This document shows, one piece after another, positions 44,413 through 53,442 of a stretch of DNA of 64,000 nt; position 1 is the first letter of the stretch, and the number at the start of each line of letters is the position of its first letter. Under the pieces are notes generated by a model that made no database searches, was not told the DNA's origin, and saw only the letters and a list, made by a program, of their open reading frames with translations. The stretch covers positions 3,131,001 through 3,195,000 of the forward strand of contig NC_014759.1 in assembly GCF_000183425.1 (NCBI RefSeq). Direction: 5' to 3'. The position numbers and the translations under genes are program-made. Source of the stretch: Marivirga tractuosa DSM 4126 (GTDB lineage: Bacteria > Bacteroidota > Bacteroidia > Cytophagales > Cyclobacteriaceae).

Positions 44413-44802
44413 TTAAGCCCAATGATTTTTCCCCATTGTGCTCATTTGACTTTTTCTCAAATGTTTAGCACCTTCCCTGGAATAAAATGGATCAGTTTTT
44501 AATTCTGGCCTGGAACTCAGCACATGTCCATGTTTTTCTTCTATTTCCTTTCTTTTAGTATATTTAAACCATGTTTTTTCTTCTATAGAGATGGGATGTC
44601 GTTCGTTTTTTGCTGCCTCTATAAATAGTTTTTGTTTTTCAGTATAAGGTTCTAATTCACCAGAAATCAAAGCCTTGAACCAATGTCCGTATTTTTCTAA
44701 AATCGCTCTTTCTTCATTACTAAAAATAGCAAGGCTACAGTCCATTTTAAATCTCCCTTTTTGAGTAATTAATTTTAGGTGGGAGTCTTTAGTGTTTTTC
44801 AT
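44413..44802 (-). CDS. DUF413 (MaoP-like) small protein
   Basis: The 129-residue basic protein matches DUF413: AIFSNEERAILEKYGHWFKALISGELEPYTEKQKLFIEAA is the family core (F-x-x-x-E..LE.YG...AL..G...P.t..Q..F). E. coli MaoP, of this family, acts with the maoS site in Ori macrodomain organisation; nothing shows that role here. The C-terminus SREGAKHLRKSQMSTMGKNHWA is Lys/His-rich. It is 60 bp upstream of the fusion gene on the same strand and may be the first gene of the NAD run, or a separate unit. It diverges from the AAA gene. Confidence 0.8.
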   Translation of the reverse strand: MKNTKDSHLKLITQKGRFKMDCSLAIFSNEERAILEKYGHWFKALISGELEPYTEKQKLFIEAAKNERHPISIEEKTWFKYTKRKEIEEKHGHVLSSRPELKTDPFYSREGAKHLRKSQMSTMGKNHWA

Positions 44803-44852
44803 TCTTGATAGGTTTAGTTGAAAATATATAATATAATAATTCCATTAAACTA

Positions 44853-44870
44853 TGTAATATTTATTTTACA
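44853..44870. promoter_or_regulatory. Inverted repeat in the divergent DUF413/AAA promoter region
   Basis: TGTAA-N8-TTACA lies between the two divergent start codons. The arms resemble the NrtR-like operators but the spacing is longer, so it may be a variant site or a chance match. Confidence 0.35.
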
Positions 44871-44978
44871 ACCAAGTATTCATCATTTTTGAACTGAACC
44901 TCAAATGAAATTTAAATTAATTTGAATGCGTTGCTATATCCGCTAATTTGGCATTTGAGAATCATAAAATAACACATA

Positions 44979-46025
44979 ATGAAGAGCATCCATCAAAACC
45001 AGCAATCAATTCAATGGACTTTGTCTCCATTTGATTTTCAAGGGGACATAAATGCGGGGCAAATATTTTTTAGTCGTTTTGAAAAAGTACCCAATACTTT
45101 TGAAATGTATGAGGTTGACATCAAGAAAATTAGTGAATGGCTAGAAAAGAATTTTTCTGATGAGATTAGCAGCAAACATAAACGAGAAAAATTTTCTGAA
45201 AAGGAGGGAGAGGAAATGCTTTCTACTATTTATGTTTTTAATGATGAGATTGTACTTGAGATCGCCTCGAGCATGATGCAAATGGCATATGGTGAAGACT
45301 CTAAGTTGAAAGGCGAGCTAATAGAGGGGATGAAGACTTTTGTGAATAAAGAAAAGTCAGGAATATCGATGATTGTGCAAAGCAAAATGGGTTTAATGCC
45401 AAAAGACCTTGAAATTAAAAAGCAGGATGTTGATTTATCATTACATTATAATGAAGGCTTTGATGCAGTGGATGAACAACTGAAAAGGGAACTCTCCAAA
45501 GAAGATGGTTCGGGTCTTTATTTGCTTTATGGAGCCCCCGGAACTGGTAAAAGTTCCTACATCAAATACCTTATTCACCAAGTAAATAAAAGGATGGTGT
45601 TCCTCCCTCCGAAAGTTGCGCTTAATTTAGATGATTTCGCATTAACTGATTTCTTGTTAGATAATAGAAATATTATACTGGTGATAGAAGATGCTGAGGA
45701 ATTATTAAAATCTGATAATAGTGCCAGAACATCAGCCATTTCCATGTTATTAAACCTGACTGATGGAATTTTAGGTGATGGATTGGGCATAAAAATTATT
45801 GCAACTTTCAATACTGAACTGCACCAAATAGATCCGGCCTTAATGCGAAAAGGTAGATTGAAATTAATGTATGAGTTCAACAAATTAAGCATCCCGAAAT
45901 CTAAAGCTCTACTTGAACATTTAGGAGTAAAAAAGGAAGTCCATAACCCTATGAACCTTTCTGAAATATATTATTTGGAAGAGCATCAGTATGAATTGAA
46001 TAAGAATAATGGGATTGGGTTTTAG
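44979..46025 (+). CDS. AAA-family ATPase
   Basis: The 348-residue protein has an uncharacterised N-terminal region (1-~170) and one AAA module. The module has LLYGAPGTGKSSYIKYL (Walker A, 185-192), IILVIEDAEELL (Walker B with ED in place of DE, 232-242), LNLTDGILGDGLGIKIIATFNTELHQIDPALMRKGRLKLMYEF (sensor 1 and arginine finger) and a short lid. The shape is that of stand-alone Bcs1/proteasome-like AAA unfoldases or chaperones. It diverges from DUF413 and the NAD run, and the shared upstream region makes coregulation possible. No substrate can be named. Confidence 0.88.
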   Translation: MKSIHQNQQSIQWTLSPFDFQGDINAGQIFFSRFEKVPNTFEMYEVDIKKISEWLEKNFSDEISSKHKREKFSEKEGEEMLSTIYVFNDEIVLEIASSMMQMAYGEDSKLKGELIEGMKTFVNKEKSGISMIVQSKMGLMPKDLEIKKQDVDLSLHYNEGFDAVDEQLKRELSKEDGSGLYLLYGAPGTGKSSYIKYLIHQVNKRMVFLPPKVALNLDDFALTDFLLDNRNIILVIEDAEELLKSDNSARTSAISMLLNLTDGILGDGLGIKIIATFNTELHQIDPALMRKGRLKLMYEFNKLSIPKSKALLEHLGVKKEVHNPMNLSEIYYLEEHQYELNKNNGIGF

Positions 46026-46142
46026 TAGTGGAGGTTTATTTAGGTAGTTTTTTACTTTAATGAATGAATTATTGGAACCATTGAAATCTAATTCTCCTGC
46101 GATCTTCATTTAGAGTTTATCATGAATACATATCCACCTAAT

Positions 46143-46880
46143 TCATACGTTCACTCCAAAAATATAGCCCACTAATGCAGAAAGTCCCATAGCTAATGTC
46201 CCCCAAATGCTAATTCTTACTATAGCTTTTGCCATACTGGAACCACCTGTTTTTGCCGAAACTGCTCCCAAGATTCCTAAAAATATAGTCGTAAATCCAT
46301 ATAGCCAATATTCCATTCCCAGCACTGGTATAAAAAGCACTACCAAAAGTGGTAGCACTCCCCCAACAAGAAATGATGTTCCTGATGCGATAGCTGCTTG
46401 TATTGGGTTGGCTTGACTTATCTCATTTATCCCTAATTCTTCTCGCATATGTGTCCCCAAAGCATCTTTTTCTGTTAATTCTATAGCTACTTGCTGGGCT
46501 GTTTCTTTTTTAAGCCCTCTTTTTTCAAAAATTTGAATTAAAATATTCAACTCTGTTTCGGGCATTTCTTTAAGTTCCTGCTTTTCCCTTTCAATGTCTG
46601 CTTTTTCGGTATCAGTTTGTGAACTTACTGAAACATATTCACCTGCTGCCATCGATAAAGCTCCTGCAACTAATCCGGCTACTGTAGCTAACATTATTGG
46701 TTCTCTGACGGAACTCGCAGCCGCTACACCAATAGCAAGGCTTGAAACAGATATTATTCCATCATTTGCTCCCAAAACAGCAGCTCTTAACCAATTACTT
46801 CGGTTTATATAATGGTTGTCTAAATAATTGTCTATTGTTATCTTTTCCATTTTATTAAACTTGGGTTGTAACTTTTCCAT
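46143..46880 (-). CDS. VIT1/CCC1-family divalent metal transporter
   Basis: This 245-residue inner-membrane protein has the VIT1/CCC1 pattern. A first helix block has RAAVLGANDGIISVSSLAIGVAAA. The second is AGLVAGALSMAAGEYVSVSSQTDTEKADIEREKQEL, where the Gly/Glu-rich metal-binding helix leads into a cytosolic helix pair. Three more helices end at IFGVNV. Relatives move Fe2+ or Mn2+ out of the cytosol. An alternative start at 46850 (MEKITIDNYL) would drop 10 residues. No partner genes are visible. It converges with the AAA gene. Confidence 0.92.
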   Translation of the reverse strand: MEKLQPKFNKMEKITIDNYLDNHYINRSNWLRAAVLGANDGIISVSSLAIGVAAASSVREPIMLATVAGLVAGALSMAAGEYVSVSSQTDTEKADIEREKQELKEMPETELNILIQIFEKRGLKKETAQQVAIELTEKDALGTHMREELGINEISQANPIQAAIASGTSFLVGGVLPLLVVLFIPVLGMEYWLYGFTTIFLGILGAVSAKTGGSSMAKAIVRISIWGTLAMGLSALVGYIFGVNV

Positions 46881-46984
46881 TTAATAAGAAAGGCTTTATT
46901 TAGCTTTTTTCACTAACTGGGTAATCGATGACTTTATCTCTTTAATGACATATGTGGTTAATTTTTATGATGGATAATTCCACC

Positions 46985-47434
46985 TTACATATAAATCACC
47001 TTTACACTCATTGATTTGTCTTCATTTACTGTAAAACTTGCTTTTGAAAAGGTGGGTTTGTTCTTAAAACTAATTGATTGAAAATTAGAGAAACCAAATC
47101 CTTCTATTGGCAAGATAAATCCTTTGTCAATTTTACCATTCTTGTTTTCATCATGTAAAATGTTTACTGCATATTTTCCTGATGGAATATTATTAAAAGT
47201 TATTGTAGATGAAGCATTCACAATTTTTCCTTTTAGAATTTTGTAATAATTCTTATAGTTTTCATCGGGTATTGAACCGTTTTTATTATACAATGCAATT
47301 TGAACCTCGCCCTTATCATTTCGTAAATTCTTTACTCTTATGGTAAGGGAATGAGTGTCAACATTGAGATCGTTAAATGAATAAAGAGTAAGTGATAACG
47401 CAAATGCGATTATTGTTTTTATTTCGATTTTCAT
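46985..47434 (-). CDS. DUF2141 secreted protein
   Basis: The 149-residue product has a signal peptide (IKTIIAFALSLTLYSFND) and a single DUF2141 domain with LTIRVKNLRNDKGEVQIALYN, NIPSGKYAVNILHDENKNGKIDKGF and PIEGFGFSN. The DENKNGKID stretch looks like a calcium-binding loop. These beta-sandwich proteins are common in Bacteroidota periplasm or outer membrane and have no proven role. It is 6 bp downstream of the RND pump gene and is the last gene of the efflux operon. Confidence 0.88.
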   Translation of the reverse strand: MKIEIKTIIAFALSLTLYSFNDLNVDTHSLTIRVKNLRNDKGEVQIALYNKNGSIPDENYKNYYKILKGKIVNASSTITFNNIPSGKYAVNILHDENKNGKIDKGFILPIEGFGFSNFQSISFKNKPTFSKASFTVNEDKSMSVKVIYM

Positions 47435-47440
47435 TTTTAA

Positions 47441-50400
47441 TTATTTTCTCTGATATATTCTTTCTTTTAATTTATCTACCAGATAATATACCATTGGCAC
47501 TAAAAATATAGTCAAAATTAAGGAAGAGAGAAGTCCACCTATAATCACCCAAGCCAATCCATTTTTCCATTCTGATGCTGTTCCACTGGCCAATGCTATA
47601 GGTAACATCCCAAAAACCATTGAAAGTGTTGTCATCAAAATGGGTCTAAGCCTTCCTTTTCCAGCTATCAGTAATGCTTCTTTAAAATGCTTGCCTTCTA
47701 GTTTCAATTGATTCGTAAAGTCAACTATCAAAATGGCGTTTTTTGTTACCAAGCCCATCAACATAATTAAACCTAATAAGGCAAATAAACTTAAATTACT
47801 TAAGGATAAGTTTAAGGCTAAAAATGCTCCGATTGCAGCAACAGGAATCGAAAACAGAACTACAAAAGGATAAATATAATTATCATATAATGCGACCATG
47901 ATGAGGTATATTAATAAAAAGGAAATAAGCAAAACAGAGCCTAATGCCCCAAAACTATCATTTTGACGCTTTATATCACTTCCCCAGGTCATTTCTAGTC
48001 CTTCTGCTAAGGGATTATTTCCTAAATAGGCTACCACTTCATCTGCCACAGTTCCTGAAGGACGACCTAAAGCATCAGCTGTTAGCGTTACTGCAGGTTG
48101 TCGATCTTTTTTCTCCAAAAGTGAGGGTGAGTTATCCAATTCGATCTTAGCAAATTGTTCTATTTCTATAGCTTGTCCCTTTGGATTAATAATGGATAAT
48201 TGCTGTATGTCCTCATAGTTTTGTCTGCTAAATTCATCTAGCCAAATTCTAAGCGGATATTCAATTCCATCCTCCGTGAGGGAAGCATCATCGTTCCCAG
48301 TAAAAGCTGTTCTAATATTTAATCCTACATAAGCAGTGCTCAGTCCCAGACGCTGCATCTTATCTTTATCAGGAATTATTTTGTATTCAGGACTTCCTTC
48401 TTCAACTGAAAGCCTTACATTATCAGCACCAGGGATTTTCTCGATTATAGCTTTTAATTCATTTGCACTTTGCATAACGCTATCTAAATGACTGCTGCTT
48501 AAGGTAATTTCTATGGGTGCCGTGCGCGGAATTAATCCTAAGGCAGACATAGAATAATTTATTCCAGGAAATTGCTTTTGTAAATCAGTTCTTAATTTCC
48601 TCATGAAAACTTCCGTATCTTTTGCTTCTAGACCTGAGGCTTTCAATTCTTTTTTAAAGGTTTTTAATTGAATGGTGAATTCGGTTTTATTAGCTGAACC
48701 TACTCCCAAACTTCCAATTCCGGTGCTTGGTCCTCCGATATTGCTGAATACAGTCGATACTTCCGGTTGATTTAAAATGAATTCCTCAATTTCAGTAGAT
48801 ACAGCATTATTTTTTTCTATAGGGGTAGATTTATCAAATTCCAGGGCCATTTTGAACTTTCCTTGATCACCAGTGGAAATCAACTCTTTGCCGATAATGC
48901 CTTGCCGCATGATGCCTAAAGTCATAGCAAATAATAGGATTACTATAGCAGTAAAAGCAATTTTATGCTCTAACACCCAGTTAAGCAGCTTTCCATACCA
49001 ATCGGTAAGGGCATCAAGTTGTCTCTCAAACCATAATAGAAACTTGTTAAAGAAATTAGTGGGTTGTAAATCTTCCTTTTTACCAATTCGTGAAGCAAGC
49101 CAAGGGGTAAGGGTAAATCCAACTAATAAACTGGTAAGGGTTGAAGTAATAACTACTACAGAGAATTGTTTTAGCATATCTGCCACAAAAACCTGAAGGA
49201 ATAGGATGGGTAAAAATACCACCACATCAACGAGGGTAATGGATAGAGCCGAAAAACCGATTTCCATTCTTCCGTCCATGGCAGCCTCTCTTTTTTTCTT
49301 GCCCATATCCAGATGGCGTTGAATGTTTTCCAATACCACGGTTGCATCATCTACCAAAATCCCAATAATGAGGGACATGGCTAATAAAGTCATCAGGTTT
49401 AAAGTATAACCTAAAAGCCACATTACGGCAAATGCGGTTACTAAGGAAGTCGGAATAGCCACCAAAACGATAATAGCGTTTCTAAAACTTCTTAAAAACA
49501 ATAACATCACCAGAGAAACCAAAACAACTGCTAAAATAAGATCCACAACTACTGAATTTACTGCAGCAATAGTATTGTCTGTACTATCATCTGCAATAAT
49601 GAATTGAACATTAGAGGCTTTATTTTGCTCTTCGATTGTCTGAAATCTTTCTCTAACTGTCCTAGAAACTTCAACTGCATTCGCATCTCCTTGTTTTTTG
49701 AGTAAAAGCCCTATTCCTTCTTTGCCGTTATATCGACTTAATGAGCTTATTTCTTTAGTGCCATCAGTTACAATTGCTACATCTTTCACGTAAACAGGGC
49801 TGCCAGGAAATGGCATGTCAAGTTGCACATTTTCTATATCTTCTAATGTTTTGAATTTACCAGTCAATCTTACGGAATTCAGTGCTTGATCTGTTTTTAA
49901 ATTACCTGCAGGAACATCCACTCCAGATCGATTGATAGCTTCCACCACTTGCAATAAAGAGAGCTTATGCAGTTTTAATTTATTTTGATTTACCTTTATC
50001 TGAATCTCTCTTTCCTCACCTCCTAGCATGGTGATTTCCGCTACCCCAGTTATTTGTTGAATTTGAGGTAGGTATTCATCTTTCATTTTCTGATAAAATT
50101 CTGTGGAGGATAAATCAGAAGTGGCACTAATGGACATAATTGGTAAGTCGTTAGGGGACACCTTACTCATCACCGGACTTTGCACATCTGCGGGCAAATC
50201 TTTTTTAATATTGTCAATATAGCGCTGTGCATCCTGCATAGTTTTATCCAAATCAGTTCCATAATTCAAATTAGCTATGATAATGGATGCATTCGGTAAA
50301 GATTTTGTCACCAAAAAATCCACTCCTTCTAAGTTTGAAAGTGCATCTTCTATTTTTTCCGACACGGAACTTTCAACTTCCTTTGGCTCTGCTCCAGGAT

Positions 50401-50551
50401 AAATGGTTTTAATTACAACTACGGGCTGATTGAAATCGGGCATTAATTCATAGCTCAATTTGTTAAAACCAATAATACCCAAGAGGGTGAAAATGCTGAA
50501 TAATACTATAATCAGCGAGGGTCTTTTGATAGAAATTTCAGTAATATTCAT
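47441..50551 (-). CDS. RND-family efflux transporter, inner-membrane pump
   Basis: This 1036-residue AcrB/MexB-type pump starts MNITEISIKRPSLIIVLFSIFTLLGIIGFNKLSYELMPDFNQPVVVI, the classic first helix and porter start. Twelve helices surround two large periplasmic porter domains. The proton-relay Asp pair is present in LIIGILVDDATVVLENIQRHLDMGKKKREAA, and TM10-12 carry the usual GLVTKNAILIVDFTNQL. This is the HAE-type (hydrophobe/amphiphile) form; heavy-metal HME signatures are not seen. It works with the adaptor and TolC-like genes upstream in the same operon, under the TetR gene at 54026. Confidence 0.96.
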   Translation of the reverse strand: MNITEISIKRPSLIIVLFSIFTLLGIIGFNKLSYELMPDFNQPVVVIKTIYPGAEPKEVESSVSEKIEDALSNLEGVDFLVTKSLPNASIIIANLNYGTDLDKTMQDAQRYIDNIKKDLPADVQSPVMSKVSPNDLPIMSISATSDLSSTEFYQKMKDEYLPQIQQITGVAEITMLGGEEREIQIKVNQNKLKLHKLSLLQVVEAINRSGVDVPAGNLKTDQALNSVRLTGKFKTLEDIENVQLDMPFPGSPVYVKDVAIVTDGTKEISSLSRYNGKEGIGLLLKKQGDANAVEVSRTVRERFQTIEEQNKASNVQFIIADDSTDNTIAAVNSVVVDLILAVVLVSLVMLLFLRSFRNAIIVLVAIPTSLVTAFAVMWLLGYTLNLMTLLAMSLIIGILVDDATVVLENIQRHLDMGKKKREAAMDGRMEIGFSALSITLVDVVVFLPILFLQVFVADMLKQFSVVVITSTLTSLLVGFTLTPWLASRIGKKEDLQPTNFFNKFLLWFERQLDALTDWYGKLLNWVLEHKIAFTAIVILLFAMTLGIMRQGIIGKELISTGDQGKFKMALEFDKSTPIEKNNAVSTEIEEFILNQPEVSTVFSNIGGPSTGIGSLGVGSANKTEFTIQLKTFKKELKASGLEAKDTEVFMRKLRTDLQKQFPGINYSMSALGLIPRTAPIEITLSSSHLDSVMQSANELKAIIEKIPGADNVRLSVEEGSPEYKIIPDKDKMQRLGLSTAYVGLNIRTAFTGNDDASLTEDGIEYPLRIWLDEFSRQNYEDIQQLSIINPKGQAIEIEQFAKIELDNSPSLLEKKDRQPAVTLTADALGRPSGTVADEVVAYLGNNPLAEGLEMTWGSDIKRQNDSFGALGSVLLISFLLIYLIMVALYDNYIYPFVVLFSIPVAAIGAFLALNLSLSNLSLFALLGLIMLMGLVTKNAILIVDFTNQLKLEGKHFKEALLIAGKGRLRPILMTTLSMVFGMLPIALASGTASEWKNGLAWVIIGGLLSSLILTIFLVPMVYYLVDKLKERIYQRK

Positions 50552-50563
50552 TGTTTCGCTGAT

Positions 50564-51619
50564 TTAATTTAATTCCACATTTGCACCGTCAAAAAGATTG
50601 ATAAAACCTTCGGTTACTATCACATCCCCTTCCTTTAATCCTTTGGAGATAATGGCTTTATCTTGAATTTTATGGGCTACCGTTATTTTCTGTAAAACAG
50701 CATTGTTATTTTTGATCAGATATACCTGCGCATCTGAAGAACTGCCCACCAAAGCAGAAGCAGGAATGCTAATCAATTTGTTCGGGCTGGTTTTCAATAT
50801 GCTAACTTCTCCATACATGCCGGATTTTATTTTTAAGTCTGAGGTGTTTTCAATTTCAAATTCTATCGGGAAATGGTTGCTCATATTGGCTTTGCTTCCT
50901 ATCAAAGTAATTTTTCCGGTGAATAATAAATTAGGGTATGCATCGGCTATAACGGTATGGCTTTGCCCTAATTCAAATAGATGAAGCACTGTTTCCGCTA
51001 CATTAATGCTGAATTTGAGTGTTGAAATATCTGTTAATTGAATAAGCGGCATTCCAGGAGCCGCAAAACTTCCAATTTCGCTCATTTTAGCAGTGATAAT
51101 TCCATTAAATGGTGCTTTGATTTCTGTTTTGCTAATTTTATCTAAGGCTATTGCTTGCTTAACTTTAGCACTTTTTAATCCAGTTTTAGCCTTTTCAAGC
51201 TGAATTCCTTTTATAGCATCACTCTCAGCTAATGATTTATATCTTTTAACATCAGATTCTAAATCCTCTATTTGAACATTGATATTTTCTAAATCAAGTC
51301 TTAATAATGAGTTATCTAATTTGATTAAAGGCTGACCTCTCTTTACAATATCTCCTTCTTCAACTAAATACTGATTTATTTTTCCTTGTATTTCAGCGCT
51401 AATCTTGCTTTCTTTTTGAGCTTTAAAACTACCTGTATAGCTTGTTTTATGTTGAAAATAATTGAAAGAAATGGTGTCTACCTTAACAGCAATAGCTTTT
51501 TCTTTATCATATTGATAAATCTTATTTTCGGAAATGGCTTTATTGCTTTTCAATTTCATAGCCATCACTACTATTAGCGCTATGCCTATGATTATACCGA
51601 TTATTTTTTTCCAGTTCAT
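50564..51619 (-). CDS. RND periplasmic adaptor (membrane fusion protein)
   Basis: The 351-residue protein has an N-terminal membrane anchor (KIIGIIIGIALIVVMAMKL) and the half-lipoyl/coiled-coil/half-lipoyl order: KISAEIQGKINQYLVEEGDIVKRGQPLIKLDN, a coiled coil at ~110-160, then KTEIKAPFNGIITAKMSEIGSFAAPGMPLIQLTD. Beta-barrel and membrane-proximal domains follow. It bridges the RND pump and the TolC-like channel. No metal-binding His or Met cluster was seen, in keeping with an organic substrate. It lies 12 bp upstream of the pump gene. Confidence 0.95.
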   Translation of the reverse strand: MNWKKIIGIIIGIALIVVMAMKLKSNKAISENKIYQYDKEKAIAVKVDTISFNYFQHKTSYTGSFKAQKESKISAEIQGKINQYLVEEGDIVKRGQPLIKLDNSLLRLDLENINVQIEDLESDVKRYKSLAESDAIKGIQLEKAKTGLKSAKVKQAIALDKISKTEIKAPFNGIITAKMSEIGSFAAPGMPLIQLTDISTLKFSINVAETVLHLFELGQSHTVIADAYPNLLFTGKITLIGSKANMSNHFPIEFEIENTSDLKIKSGMYGEVSILKTSPNKLISIPASALVGSSSDAQVYLIKNNNAVLQKITVAHKIQDKAIISKGLKEGDVIVTEGFINLFDGANVELN

Positions 51620-51623
51620 TTCT

Positions 51624-52961
51624 TTAGTAATTAATATTTCTAATATTTCCTCTTAATTTCTTGAGCTCTAAATCAGCCTTTAGATAATCTATTATGGCAG
51701 TAAGGTTTGCTTGCTGAGCTTCCCTCAAAGCATTTTCTGCTAATAAGACTTCCGTTAAGTTTACTAAGCCTTCATTTTTTTGAAGGAGGCTTTCATTGTA
51801 AATTTTCTGTGCTAGTGCTATCTGTTCTTCCGTGGTTAGCAGTGATTTCTTTGTCATGTCTTTTTGCATCTCAGCATTTTCAATTTTCATAGCATTTGCC
51901 TCACTAATAAGCTCTTGCTGAAGCGCATTATTCTCCAGTTCAAACTGTTTCTGCTTCAATTTTCTTTTTGTGACCCCTTTATTGAAAATTGGATAAGAAA
52001 GTTGCAAGCCCACAAAGCTCATTGGAAAGAATTTTAAAAATTCATTAGGGGATTGATCGTAGCCGAAACCTGTGGTACCATAACTACCCACTAGGTTCAC
52101 ATTTGGGATGAATCGAGACTGATTTAACGTACTTATTTCACTTTGAATTAATTGCTCTTGTGTTTTGGCAATTTGATAATCCAAGATAATTCCAGACTCT
52201 TCCTGCAAACTTTCCTCAAATCTGATGTCAGTTTCTATTTCCATATTAAGATCCAAGGAAACTCCCATAGTAAATTTCAAAGCGTTATTTATTTGGCCAT
52301 ATTTATAGCTTAAATTTTGCTCTTGGTTTTTCAGCTGTGAAACTTGCAGCTCAATTTTACTAACATCGGTTCCTGTGGCTAGCTTTTCATCCTTTAAAGA
52401 CTGAAGATTTTCAAGCAGTTTTTCAGCATTTTTTAAATTAGCTTTTACAAAATTGAGCTGATGGCTAATTATTTTGGCATTGTAGTAGAGGTTAGAAATC
52501 TCATAATACACCTCTTCCTCTGATTTTTGATATTTCAATTCACTTAGTTCCAATGCTAGCTTAGTGTTTCTGATAGCACCATTTATATCAGCGCTATATA
52601 AAGGAAGTGCAATTTGAAGGTTAGCATTGATATTATGGGGAACCCCGAATTGTATTTCGTTGAATTGTCCTTCCGAAGCCGCAGGATTGAAGGTAGAAAG
52701 AGGCATTAACTGATAGGGCAAATCAGTGAAATATTTATAATCTGCATTAGCCGTAACTTTCGGTAGTAGATGAGCTTTTGCCTCCTTTTCTCTTTCTTTG
52801 CCAATAGCAATAGAATTTCTTCCGCTTTCTAAGTTATTATTGTGGACTAATGCAGTATCAATACATTGCTTTAGAGTCCAAACTTGACCACTGGCTATTT
52901 CCATTTTCAATAACAGAAAAAGCATTAGCAAAAGTAGTTTGTGAATATTTACTAACTTCAT
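51624..52961 (-). CDS. TolC-like outer-membrane efflux protein
   Basis: The 445-residue product has a signal peptide (LLLMLFLLLKMEIASGQ) and two OEP repeats of long coiled helices and short strands. It begins VWTLKQCIDTALVHNNNLESGRNSIAIGKEREKEAKAHLLPKVTANADY. The second half has LNQSRFIPNVNLVGSYGTTGFG and ends with LLAENALREAQQANLTAIIDYLKADLELKKLRG. It forms the exit duct of the tripartite pump. It is 4 bp upstream of the adaptor gene. Confidence 0.95.
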   Translation of the reverse strand: MKLVNIHKLLLLMLFLLLKMEIASGQVWTLKQCIDTALVHNNNLESGRNSIAIGKEREKEAKAHLLPKVTANADYKYFTDLPYQLMPLSTFNPAASEGQFNEIQFGVPHNINANLQIALPLYSADINGAIRNTKLALELSELKYQKSEEEVYYEISNLYYNAKIISHQLNFVKANLKNAEKLLENLQSLKDEKLATGTDVSKIELQVSQLKNQEQNLSYKYGQINNALKFTMGVSLDLNMEIETDIRFEESLQEESGIILDYQIAKTQEQLIQSEISTLNQSRFIPNVNLVGSYGTTGFGYDQSPNEFLKFFPMSFVGLQLSYPIFNKGVTKRKLKQKQFELENNALQQELISEANAMKIENAEMQKDMTKKSLLTTEEQIALAQKIYNESLLQKNEGLVNLTEVLLAENALREAQQANLTAIIDYLKADLELKKLRGNIRNINY

Positions 52962-52992
52962 AAGTTAAATTTTTTTTAGTTAATCAATTCCT

Positions 52993-53442
52993 TTATTGAA
53001 AGTATTGGTGAAAAGTATCAAATGAGTTTTTCAATTTTTGAATTATTTTGTCAGCTTCTTTTTCATTTTTAGCTTCTAGGAGTGAAGTAGTTAACTTCAT
53101 ATGAGGATGCAGCCATTTATGTAACTCATCATGACTTTTGCCTTTCATAGTACACGTTTTTACCAACTCGTCATTATTGGCTTTCAATTGCTCGGCAAGA
53201 ATTTCATAATTCTTCCCATCATACTTATTCAATGAGATTTCACTACGCTCCAAAGGTGGTTTCATTTCTTGATTTACCTCCCACTTTTGTCCATTATTCA
53301 GTTCAATTCCAAGTTCATTCTTATCATGCTGAAATTGACTCTTTTCAGCTACATTCTTTTCATTTGTATTATTATTGCAAGCACTCATAGTAAATAACAG
53401 CACTATTGATAAATAGGTAATAAAGCTTAATTTTTTCATCAT
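52993..53442 (-). CDS. Small lipoprotein in the efflux operon
   Basis: The 149-residue protein has a lipoprotein signal ending LLFTMSAC (lipid Cys near 22), an Asn/Lys-rich linker and a helical domain with KDE-rich text. It includes LVKTCTMKGKSHDELHKWLHPHMKL, a His/Met/Cys-rich stretch that could bind a metal. I do not recognise the family. Its start overlaps the tetR stop by 4 bp, so it belongs to the tetR-pump operon, perhaps as a periplasmic sensor or an accessory of the pump. Confidence 0.75.
   Translation of the reverse strand: MMKKLSFITYLSIVLLFTMSACNNNTNEKNVAEKSQFQHDKNELGIELNNGQKWEVNQEMKPPLERSEISLNKYDGKNYEILAEQLKANNDELVKTCTMKGKSHDELHKWLHPHMKLTTSLLEAKNEKEADKIIQKLKNSFDTFHQYFQ

Noticed and set aside
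36288..46025. Complete integrated prophage or integrative element
   Set aside because: There is no integrase, capsid, replication or conjugation gene and no matching right-hand attachment copy; only the tRNA-Arg fragment hints at integration.
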